Positions 24,139 to 33,456 of a stretch of 64,000 nt of DNA are shown one piece after another. Both the position numbers and the translations under genes were made by a program. How positions within the stretch are numbered: the first letter of the stretch is position 1; each line of letters opens with the position of its first letter. Under the pieces are notes generated by a model. The model saw only the letters and a list, made by a program, of their open reading frames with translations, ran no database searches and had not been told where the DNA came from. The stretch is taken from the NCBI GenBank assembly GCA_047967505.1, contig CM106540.1. One strand, written 5' to 3'. The DNA is from Dipteris shenzhenensis. Its lineage: Eukaryota; Polypodiophyta; Polypodiopsida; Gleicheniales.

Positions 24139-24210
24139 CTGTGAAGCATGTCCAAACGGAGCTGTCACTAATGGTTGACCAGGATCATCCCTGTCCGACT
24201 GGACTGCATC
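24139..24210 (-). CDS. MINDY3-like: MINDY3/FAM188-type deubiquitinase, 72-nt internal exon
   Basis: On the minus strand, 24 codons read DAVQSDRDDPGQPLVTAPFG then HASQ. This is the segment that in plant MINDY/FAM188 proteins links the ALLSRG block to the EIVNLLL block. The acceptor is ...CAATAG (AG at 24212-24211); the donor is CAG then GTGATTGCC (GT at 24138-24137). Both splice phases are 0. The exon is too short for ordinary ORF calling and was found by family knowledge plus splice sites. It lies between a 12.6-kb and a 35.7-kb intron and beside long microsatellites. The base-perfect fit to the family makes chance very unlikely. Confidence 0.92.
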
Positions 24211-24296
24211 CTATTGTTCAAATAGCCAACATAATTAGAAGCCACATATCACATTGACCAAGTCACAAAAATTTCAGGATTTAACCCGTAAAAGTG

Positions 24297-24335
24297 ACAA
24301 CAATAGAGCGCGCGCGCGCACACACACACAGAGGA
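24297..24335. repeat. (GC)n(AC)n microsatellite upstream of the 72-nt exon
   Basis: A run of alternating purine and pyrimidine, GCGCGCGCGC then ACACACACACA, about 95 bp upstream of the acceptor on the gene strand. Alternating GC/AC tracts can take up Z-DNA form. Confidence 0.8.
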
Positions 24336-25115
24336 GTCCCTTCACACATTGGATTACTTTCGATCATAGCTTTCACCGCCTATCTATTAGTATTTACATA
24401 GCTTCATCTACACATAATAACATTATACAAGCATATATATACCCATGTAAAAAGCTCATGGCTTGAGCTATCATCCCAAAGTCCATTCTCATTACCACAT
24501 GGGAAAACACACTTGCTCATATGATCTAGACCATGCAATCATTATATATCTCCCATCATGAAACCCATCTCCTCTTTGAAGGTACCCAAACTTGTCTTCA
24601 CACCCACACCCATCTCAGCTCAGAAGTACTCGAACTTATCTTTACATGCAAATTTTGTACAAATATCTGCAATTGATTGATCATTTGTATAACAATGGAC
24701 GTACACTACCATGGCTAGCATTATCCTCTTCTATGCCCTTCACTCTACTTCTCTCTTAGAGCTTGGCCACTTCACTTCTCTCTCTCAAAGCGCTCTGTTT
24801 TTGTGCAGTACCAACATCGAAACTCTCCTCTCCACTCCCCTACTCATAGCTATTCTCCTTCCCTCTCTTCTAACCTCAAGATATACTTGGATCCAATACT
24901 TCTTTCTACCTTCACTTCACTTCTATGGCCACATACGTGGATCCAACTACCTTGTGTGGATTTTTTATAAACAGCTTGGCGAAGGAGCATTAACTCACAG
25001 CTAATCTCTTCTATGGCCACATACATGGATCCAACTGATCTCTTCTACGGCCACATACGTGGATCCAAGTACCTTGTGTGGATTTTTTATTAACAGCTTG
25101 GCGAACGAGCATAAA
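24336..25115. repeat. AT-rich DNA with a 124-bp-period direct repeat
   Basis: The segment CTATGGCCACATACGTGGATCC then CTTGTGTGGATTTTTTATAAACAGCTTGGCGAAGGAGCAT occurs at about 24923-24990 and again at about 25047-25114. A third shorter unit (GGCCACATACATGGATCC) lies between them. The left part (24336-24900) shows no recognised feature. Confidence 0.75.
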
Positions 25116-25723
25116 CTCCACTTGAGAATAATCATCGAGGATGCTATTAGATACGCAAAAATCTATAAGACACTATGGCTATTAACTTCTTCACAGAAAT
25201 CTCAGCCTACCACAAGTACTAAACAAACGAACTTTAGGCAGAAGAGAGAATTCCCTCCTACTAGAACTACGCAAACTCAAGCCCTGAGTCCTTCATAGAC
25301 TCTGGGTGAGGTGACTACAACGTGAATCAAGTTGGAGCAAAACTTTCACTTTGTACAGAAGGGTCACTACATCATTTTGTGGACACAAGGCAGATTTTGT
25401 GGATGCATTGTTCAAAGTTAAAGCCCAAGTCAAAGGATGCAACTTTCACTTAGGCCAAAGGCAAACTATTTCTTCCATACACAAGTCTTTGCAGCAAGGA
25501 TTGTAACTTTAACATAAAAGTGTTCATGCCCAATGCAGGCCAGTGTCAACAGAAAACGTGTTTCAAGCAGGCAAAACGCTTAGAAACATTTCTACGCAAA
25601 ACGTTTCGCCAAAACGGCCGAAACGCCAGTGCATTGGGCAAAACACCCTAGTACAGGTTGTCACCTGCGTCGTGACTCTTTTGAGAGTGCTCAGTGTGTA
25701 TATGTGAATTTGAGAGCTCTTTT

Positions 25724-25728
<5 letters not shown>
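25116..25728. other. Unassigned intronic DNA
   Basis: No domain recognised. A purine-rich and GAAACG-rich stretch (AAAACGTTTCGCC, AAAACG repeats) lies at about 25550-25630. Confidence 0.4.

Positions 25729-25809
<81 letters not shown>
25729..25809. repeat. (TA)n(GA)n microsatellite
   Basis: About 52 bp of alternating TA followed by about 28 bp of GA. The gypsy RT relic starts directly at its right edge. Confidence 0.95.
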
Positions 25810-25811
<2 letters not shown>

Positions 25812-27190
25812 CTAGAGATCGACCTTTGTACTAGTTATCACCAAATATGCATAGGTGAGGAGGCCGTCTACAAGAAGCGATTTCAAACTAGATATGGCCA
25901 TTATTGGTTCCTAGTACTCTCTTTTAGAGTCACAAATGCTCCTACAACATTTCAACATATGATGAACAATACCTTTCATGCTAGGAAAGAATGTGTTTGT
26001 ATTCTCAGACAATATTATGGAATGTAGTCGTTCTCTCGATGAGCATGTCAAAGATCTCCACATTCTATTAGAAATTGAAAGGCATGAGAAACTGTATGCG
26101 AAGGAGTCTAAGAGAGTTCTTTCGTGAAGAAGCTCTGTATCTTGGACATGTGATTTCCTAAGAGGGCATGATCATTGACCATGAGAAACCCAGAAGGTTT
26201 TGAATTGGCTTGTTTCTCAAACAAAAAAGCAACTTCAGATCTTTATAGGATCCAATGTCTTTCTTAAAAAGTCGATAAGGGATCATTCGAAGCTAACCGT
26301 TCCCTTGATAAAACCTCCTCAAAAGTCGAAGACTTTGGTACAACGATCCTATTTCCTTGAACGAAAAGCCTGATGAGACTTTCCAGACTCTCAAGCTTAA
26401 GGTGAAAGAATCACATGTATTGGCTGGGACCATTTGTGCTCAAGGATGATCCTAGTAATTTCCTGGTAGTATGAATAGCTTTATCCAAGAGGAGCAACAT
26501 GTAGCTTTTGAAAGTAAAAGGTTGGATGATACTGAGGTTTAGTGGCACTCTCAAGCAAAGACGTTATATGTGATTATTCACATATTTAAAACTTAGGGAG
26601 ATTATCTTTATGGATCCAAGTGTATTATATAGACAAACCACCAGTCTATCCACTACATCTGTGATCGGCTTCAGTTGAGGGGGAGGAAGCAAGGTGGGCT
26701 GAAATGATGCAAGATTTTGACATGGAGATTAGGTGTCATAGGGGTAGCTTGAACACGATTACCAATGCTTTGAGTTGCAACTCTTTTGAGTTTATCGACA
26801 TTGGAGCTAACCTTTATGATTCCTTGAGAGGGCTATGTAGGACCGACAATCATTTGGTCAATATTGGCAACAAGTCCAAACACGGAACTCCCCACGATAG
26901 ACCAAGGCTCATGGATTGTACCACATATTCAAGTGGCGGTCTGCTAGTTCCACATTCAGACTAGTTTGCTGTTCCGAAATCAAAAGGTTTGCATTCCCGA
27001 TGACGCAAAAGTTAGGAAAACAATCTTATATGAATATTAAGACATTCCAACTACCGGTCATCCGGGAATTCAGTGAACCTATAATTTAGTGAAATGAACG
27101 TTTTATTGCCCTAACATAAAGGCAGAGCTTTCTGACTATGTGGTAAAATGCCAACCGAGTCTAAAGGCTAGAGGGTTGTTACATCATTTT
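25810..27190 (+). pseudogene. Ty3/gypsy pol relic (RT, RNase H, integrase zinc finger)
   Basis: The first frame reads IDLCTSYHQICIGEEAVYKK then TRYGHYWFL and TNAPTTFQHMMN, the classical gypsy RT block. After several frameshifts ALYLGHVIS (near 26128-26155) and an ARWAEMMQDFDMEIR-like RNase H end (near 26690-26735) follow. GSLNTITNALS marks the end of RNase H. Near 27120-27170 SDYVVKCQ..LKARGLLHHF corresponds to the integrase zinc-binding region. All frames are broken, and no LTRs were found. The 5' edge coincides with a microsatellite. Confidence 0.8.
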
Positions 27191-27208
27191 CAAATCATAA
27201 AACTTGAG

Positions 27209-28305
27209 CTATAGAAAGACTTTAGAGTTGGTTATTTCATTACCAAACAATGTCTCGAGCCGATCCCAAATCTTCTTAGCTATTGACTTCAAGTCCACAT
27301 GATGAATAAGAGTGTTGTCCAAGCAAAGACCAATGAGGACAATGGCCTCAGCATTCTGCTGCTTCCAAATGCTTTCGTTGATCAAGTAACTCACTCTTGT
27401 CATACTCAACAACATCCCAAACACTTTCACCGCATAAAAAGCAGCTGCATCTTGGTTTGCCATGTCGGAAACCCTTGCCCTTTGAATTTCTCCCCGAGCA
27501 AAGAGCTGGAGGACAATGAAGTCATGATGGCAAGGAGCCTGATGAAAGAGGACAGCAAGCCTGAGATGCAAGGAGGAGGCTAAAGAGAGCCAAAGAAGTC
27601 CTCCAAAATGCAAAGCAGTGATCTAGAGCAACCCCAAGATGAATGAGAGGCAAAAAGCAGCCCCGAAAATGAGTGTGAAGGAGGCGGCTCTGCAACAGCA
27701 ACCCTGAAACAGCTCACCAATGCAAGCAGCTGCTCCAAAATAGGTCAGGGAGGCCTCCAAATCACCCAAGAATTTGCAACCAACATGCATGTGAACAGCT
27801 CTGCTGCAGCGGCTTGGAAAACGGAACTGAAGATCTCTGAAATAGCTCAAAATTTCACATGTAAAAGCCTAGTATGCTCCGAAATGCACACCGCCCTTGG
27901 AAAATGTTCCAAAATGCAGAGGATGGCCTCCATGCAGCACTGGCAAGGCTGGAACTGCTCGGAAACACCTCTAAAAGTTGGAAAAGATGGCCAGAAGTGT
28001 GCTGCCACAGGATGGCTATGCAGCAGCAGCAAGGTGGCAGGAGGTGGTGCTCAAAACAGGTGCAGACAGTAGGGAAAGGAGGCGAATTGAGCACAAAAGG
28101 AGACGGCTATGGAGAAGCAGGCTATGGTGGAGCTGCATGGGGGCACATGGCTATGGGATAGAGGCAAATATGAGCAGGGCTGAGGCAGCTGCAGATATAA
28201 AAGCTAGAACAGAATTAGGCTTTCAGATTAGAGTTAGGGTTTTGGATTACGGTTAGGTCTAGGATGACCTGGCAGCTATGGCAGGGTGAACCTGCTCTAA
28301 TACCA
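27209..28305 (-). pseudogene. Copia gag fragment with primer-binding site, minus strand
   Basis: The minus frame 27613-27209 contains AIVLIGLCLDNTLIHHVDL then IAKKIWDRLETLFG and NSKVFL, the UBN2/gag-polypeptide block of copia elements. On the same strand, TGGTATTAGAGC at 28305-28294 matches the initiator-Met tRNA primer-binding site. About 700 bp of Gln/Ala-rich low-information sequence lies between them. Only about 15 bp of possible LTR remain before the tail of a LINE (28345-28321). Protease, integrase and RT are absent here. Confidence 0.75.
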
Positions 28306-28320
28306 TATTAGAAACGTGGT

Positions 28321-29708
28321 GGGGAGAGAGAGAGAGAGAGAGAGATTAACGTCCACAGGAGGCCTCGCGGGCCTATGGGAAATCAAGTAACTCATACATA
28401 CCACTGTGGGCCAGGGCAAAGGGCTCACTAAGGCCCTTGCTGAGTACTAAAATGCTATGCTAGTACAAAATAGCAAAAAAGTAGCAAAATAGCATGAGGG
28501 TGGCATGAAAATATCAAGTGCTCAGAGCTGGAGTCCCAAGTGCATGAACCGGCTCCGCGTATCCAGGCTCCATGGTGGCTCTTTGATGAGATGCAAAGAG
28601 CTCACGTATCTGCATCCGTCGGGATGTCTCCCGTGGTGGTGGAGGGCGTGGTCTCCTCGATCTCTGGAGTGGATGGGCTATGTCAAGGGTGATGCCTCGC
28701 CTCGATCGATCTCCACTAAGGAGAGCTGAAACAAGTCGAGCCTCGATCATGTGTGCTCTGGTTGCCTGTCGCGCCGCGTACCGTCTCTGTGTCCCTCGCC
28801 TAGTAGTGCTGTGTCGGCTCTTTCTACTGATCCATATATCTCTAGCTCCTCCTCCTCTATCCTAGAGTGCCCTGGGGCTGAGTCAAATGCATAGAAATCC
28901 GTGACCTGTCTCTGCGCTCCGTCTACCTCGGTACCTTGTGGTGCGATGGCCCCATCCCCCTGCTCTCTGATATGTCATAGTAGTGTCTTCTTGTCGTCCC
29001 ATCTCCATCAGGTAGAGCCCAATACAAACATGGTCCTGGAAGTGGATTAGTAGTCATGAGGGTGGACCAAAGCCGTATCCCTCCTGAAAAAGACAGTGGT
29101 AGCACCCTTGGATCTCATAGTAGGCTGGGCAGACACATGGAAAGTGCTCCTCTGTCTCGACCACCCCGCACAACCTATAAGTCTGCTGCTCTCTGGGTAT
29201 GCGTGCAGCTCTCCCTGTCTTGATCCTCACCTGATGGGACGAGACCCGCATCTATCCGATGGCAATCCTCAATGCATGTGAGACTCCTCTGTGCTCGAGA
29301 TACTGAGGTCTGATGATGAGCCCATCTTCCGATACTCTCAAAAAGTGGTCATAGTAGAGTTGGGTCTTGGTGGGGAACTCCAACTCCCCCCCCCCCAAAG
29401 TGTGAGATGTGTGAAGCTGGAGGAGATCTAACCGTATGATGCGGTTAATCTCATCCGTGGGATCGGACTCCGGCGGTGCATCCATGCTATACTGAAACGG
29501 GGGGAGCCGATCCATCTAAATGCCATGACTAGCAAACCATGCGGTGACGCGTGCAAACCATGCTGTACCACTCTCTGCTAGTCGTATGGAGGACTCTAGT
29601 GCCAGCCTCGGAAGTCTCTCACGAGGTAGGTCCCAAACTCTGTGGAGGAAAGTCATTGTCTGAAAAATGGCATCTACCTGGGCAGGAGACATGGCAAACT
29701 CTGCCTAT
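28321..29708 (-). mobile_element. 5'-truncated LINE copy G, minus strand
   Basis: On the minus strand the copy starts inside the RT connection region, runs through MDRLPPFQYSMDAPPESDP (29515 downward), SHALRIAIG, MRVSSHQVRI and EEHFPCVCPAYYEI. It then continues into the 3' UTR. Its end is hairpin AGGCC-CGCGA-GGCCT (28374-28360), GACGTTAAT and a (CT)n tail that reads as (GA)n on the plus strand at 28321-28345. The coding part has frameshifts and stops. This is the only copy of the family here that is in the same direction as the host gene. Confidence 0.85.
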
Positions 29709-29745
29709 ACTATCTGATGGGGGACCGAGGGCTTACTCCAAATCA

Positions 29746-29855
29746 TTTTACATTTTGAACAGATGTCCCACCAAGGCATTGAAGTCCATCACACCATATG
29801 AGGCTTGGACAAGTCATAAGACTAGGATTTCCCACATTGAGGAAAGATACAGACA
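29746..29855 (+). pseudogene. Copia integrase scrap
   Basis: A short frame gives FYILNRCPTKALKSITPYEAW, the end of a copia integrase core. It stops at a TAA-bounded break and is followed at once by a second copia integrase (RTDRGGEY), so it belongs to a separate copy. Confidence 0.65.
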
Positions 29856-32142
29856 TTGCGCACAGATAGAGGTGGGGAATACTTGTCTGCAGATTTTGAT
29901 GTTTTTCTGAAAGGCAAGGGTATTGTGCATCAGCTCACAGTGAGGCTGACCCCTCAGCAAAATGGCAAAGCTGAGAGGAAAAATAGAACTCTTATGGAGA
30001 TGGACAGATGTATGCTGAAAAGCAAACACATGCCTCACAAATTCTGGCTTGAAGGTCTAATGTGTGCCAACTACATCTTAAATCGGTCTCCCACTAAGGC
30101 TTTGAAAACAAAAACTCCATATGAAGTCTGGAATGGGAGAAAGCCTTCAGTGGATCATTTCCATCTCTTTGAATGCCTTGCATATGCTCATGTGCCAGTT
30201 GAATTTCGGCATAAGTTGTCAGATAAGGCAATTAAGTGCATATTTGTTGGGTACAGTGCAGAAAGCAAGGGGTACCGTCTCTACAATCTTGCTACACTCA
30301 AGATCATTGTCAGTAGAGATGTGATATTTGCAGAAAATTAAGCTCACAGTCAGGCTGAATTTCATATGCCTTCTTCTTCAGAGGATGTTTTTGAGGGGTT
30401 ACTACCCATTGCCTTGGGTTCCCTTGCTGACATTTCTGATGCAAATCAGAATTTACAGCCACCTCCCAATGCTCCAGTTCAGCCACAGGATGTCTTGCCA
30501 CCTCCACAGGCAGTGGAACAAGTGGTTCAGCAAGAAATTGCAGACATACATGCAGCAAAAACAATCCCAAATTGGCTGTTACAGACTCTCAGGGACAGTA
30601 AGATTGATACTCCATTACCTGGCAAAACTCGCAGTGCAGTAAGGCGCATGGAAGGTGCTGATTCAGCGATGAATTGCAGTCCATTCAGAAAAATCAGACT
30701 TGGGATGTCGTAGACTTGCCACCAAGTAAACATGCCATTGGTACACGATGGGTTTTCAAGGTGAAACGGAAGCCAGATGGCTCCATTGACAGATACAAGG
30801 CAAGGCTGGTTGCCAAAGGCTATGCTCAGAAAAAGGGCATAGATTATGAGGAGACTTTTGCTCCTACATCCCGGATGACCACCATCCGATCTGTTATTGC
30901 AATGGCTGCACATTTTGAGTGGAATGTTCATCAGTTGGACATTAAAACAGCCTTCCTAAATGGAGACTTGTTGGAAGAGGTTTATGTCAAACAACCTCCA
31001 CGCTTTGAAATTTCAGAAAATGCACTTCAGGTATGCAAGCTAAATAAAGCTTTGTATGGGCTGAAACAGGCCCCTCGTGCATGGTATGCCAAGATTCATG
31101 CCTTTTTGACCAACAAGGGGCTGCACAATAGTCCTACTGAGAGCACCCTCTACATCAAGAAGGAATGGGGGGAAATTTTAGTCATCATTCTTTATGTCGA
31201 TGACTTACTGCTCACAGGGTCCAATGAAGACAATATTGCAAATTTCAAAGCTGATTTGCAGACCAACTTTGACATGTCAGATTTAGGGCTGCTTCACTTT
31301 TATTTGGGGATCCAGTTCTTTCAAGAGAGACGTGGCACTGTTATGTCTCAGTCCAAGTATGTGCAGAAACTCTTTGACAGATTTAACATGCATGATTGTA
31401 AGCCCATAGCCACTCCCATGGAGCCGGGGCTGAAACTCACAATGCATGATGCAGGAGAATCAGTTGATGCCACATTTTACAGTCAGGCTGTTGGATGCCT
31501 CATTTATCTTTGGAACACTAGACCTGATATTCAGTTTGCAGTATCTCAGGTGAGCAGGTATATGCACAGCCCAAAAACTATGCATTGGCAGGCTGTTAAG
31601 CGCATCTTCCGTTATTTGCAGGGCACGAAGTCTTTTGGCTTGTTATTTCCCAGGGGGGGTGACTTGCAGAGGCATGCCTACAGTGATTCAGATTGGGCTG
31701 GTGATTATGACACTAGGCAGTCCACTAGTGGCAATTGTTTCTTTTTGGGTAAAGCTTGCATTTCCTGGCTGAGCAAGAAACATCTACAGTGGCTACCTCA
31801 TCATGTGAAGCTGAGTACAGGGCAGCTTTCACAGCAACAGTTGAATGTGTCTGGCTGCGTCGTCTATTTACTGATCTTCATCTGTCATTGGAGGTTCCTT
31901 CTCCAATTCTCACTGATAGTCAGAGTGCCATTGCAATGGCAAAGAATCCAGTGTTTCATGCTCGCACAAAGCACATTGAGGTTCACTATCACTATGTCAG
32001 AGAGAAGTTGCATGCAGGAGAGCTCAGTGTGATCTTTGTGTCCACATATGATAATATTGCATATATTTCCACCAAAGCACTTCCACGTGAAAAGTTTGAG
32101 GCATTTTGCAGTGCCCTGAACTTATATCCGTTTGGTGATTAA
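29856..32142 (+). pseudogene. Copia element 1: integrase, RT and RNase H
   Basis: The integrase part (29856-30341) holds RTDRGGEY, LTPQQNGKAERKNRT with the catalytic Glu, and FVGYSAESKGYRLYN. A stop near 30340 and a frame change near 30670 separate it from the RT. The RT/RNase H frame 30674-31800 contains NQTWDVVDLPP, GTRWVFKVKRKPDGS, QLDIKTAFLNGDL, LNKALYGLKQAPRAWY, ILYVDDLLLTGS (catalytic Asp pair), then SDSDWAGD of RNase H. A one-base shift near 31790 moves the end to 31756-32142 (CEAEYRAA, DSQSAIAMAKNP, KHIEVHYHYV). Gag, protease and the 5' LTR are missing. Confidence 0.88.
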
Positions 32143-32177
32143 TCATCCTTGTACATGACATTGGCACTGCAGGGGGG

Positions 32178-32444
32178 TGTTAGAATTATAGATATAATTC
32201 AGCAGTGACCAATGTAATTTAATAAGCTAGTTAGGGGCACTTTTCCCTCTTTAAGAGGTTTTTCCCCTAACCGCAGTTAGTCCACTAACTATGGTTAGTG
32301 ACTACTAAGGTTTTGTCACTAGGACAAAACCTTATCTCACTCCTTCAGTTGTATCACTCTCACTCTCATCTATTTGCAACTAAGCCTTCAGCTCCCTCTC
32401 TCTCCCGTTTCTTGCTCTCACTGTTGCTCTCTCACTTTCTCACA
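32178..32444 (+). repeat. 3' LTR of copia element 1
   Basis: It begins TGTTAGAATTA right after the polypurine tract GCAGGGGGG and ends CTCACA. It is clearly related to the LTRs of copia 2 at 33205 and 48733 (shared AGCAGTGACCAATGTAAT, CACTAACTA.GGTTAGTGA and CACTAGGACAAAACC blocks). No matching 5' LTR lies to the left. Confidence 0.82.
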
Positions 32445-33204
32445 CCATGGCAGATACCCATTTGTGGCATGAGAGGTTTGGGCACCTTAATTTTGGAGCT
32501 TTTGTGAAGTTAAAAAAGAATGGTATGGTTGTTGATCTTCTCAAAATGCAAATGCCTTCAAAGCATGTTTGTCAAACACGCTTGCTTGGTAAGATGCACC
32601 GTGCTGCGTTTCCCAAGGATGGGGGAGTTGGTGCTTCATGCAAGCTTTATTTGGATCATAGTGATGTTTGTGGACCCATGAGGGTTGCAGCTCTTGGGGG
32701 CTTCTTTATTTTGTCACTTTTATTGATGACTTCACCATGTATATTTGGATTTTTCAAGGGCATTTGGATTTTCGCCTTGAAAAGTTTCTTCATGCTTTAA
32801 GCACTTTATTGCCTTGGCTGAGAATGAGAGTGGGCTGCACATTGCTCACCTTAATGCAAAAAGGGAGGGTGAATACAGCAAAGGAATTTGCTGTTTTTTT
32901 GGCTTCCTTGGCATACATCATCGATGCACGGTGCCTTATACTCCTCAACAGAATCCCGTGGCTGAGCAAAAAAACAGGTCAGTGATGGAGATGGCCAAGT
33001 GTAGGTTGGAAGGCAAACATTTGCCTAACAAGTTGTGGTTGCATGCGCTCATGTGTGCAAATTACATCTTGAAAATATGTCCCAGAAAGGCATTGATGAA
33101 TCTACCACTATGCCTTTCTTGGACTGTCAAAAACAACCCGTTGTTGATGCCCCAGATGCTTGATGCCTTTGTTTGCATCCGATGCTTAGGATGATGTTCC
33201 ATCT
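32445..33204 (+). pseudogene. Copia element 3, left part: GAG-pre-integrase and integrase
   Basis: ADTHLWHERFGHLNFGAF is the GAG-pre-integrase zinc-binding start, then a LLGKMHR block. The integrase core follows in shifting frames, with VPYTPQQNPVAEQKNRSVME carrying the catalytic Glu and ALMCANYIL near its end. The element is cut by copia 2 at 33205; its continuation resumes at 48971. The 5-bp CATCT at 33200-33204 recurs at 48971-48975 as the target duplication of copia 2. Its own 5' part is lost. Confidence 0.8.
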
Positions 33205-33442
33205 TGTTAGAATTATTATTATATTCTAGCAGTGACCAATGTAATGTAATAAGTAGGTTAGGGACACTTTTACCTCTTTAGAGGTTTTTTTCCCTAACCA
33301 CAGTTAGTTCACTAACTACGGTTAGTGAAGGATAAAGTTTTCTCACTTAGACAAAACCTTTCCCTCTTGTTGTATTTCCTCACTTCATCTATTGCAAACT
33401 TACGTTCAGCTCTCTTGCTCTCTCACTCTCCTCTTTCCTACA
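33205..33442 (+). repeat. 5' LTR of copia element 2
   Basis: Starts TGTTAGAATTATTATTATAT and ends TTCCTACA. It aligns throughout with the 3' LTR at 48733-48970, with scattered substitutions. It is preceded by target-site copy CATCT. Confidence 0.9.
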
Positions 33443-33444
33443 TT

Positions 33445-33456
33445 TGGTATCAAAGC
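33445..33456 (+). promoter_or_regulatory. Primer-binding site of copia 2 (initiator-Met tRNA type)
   Basis: TGGTATCAAAGC lies 2 bp after the LTR end. The common plant copia site is TGGTATCAGAGC; one base differs. Confidence 0.88.

Noticed and set aside
27785-28256. Ala/Gln/Trp-rich frames as small genes
   Set aside because: They lie between the copia primer-binding site and gag on the opposite strand and owe their openness to GCAGC-type low-complexity sequence.
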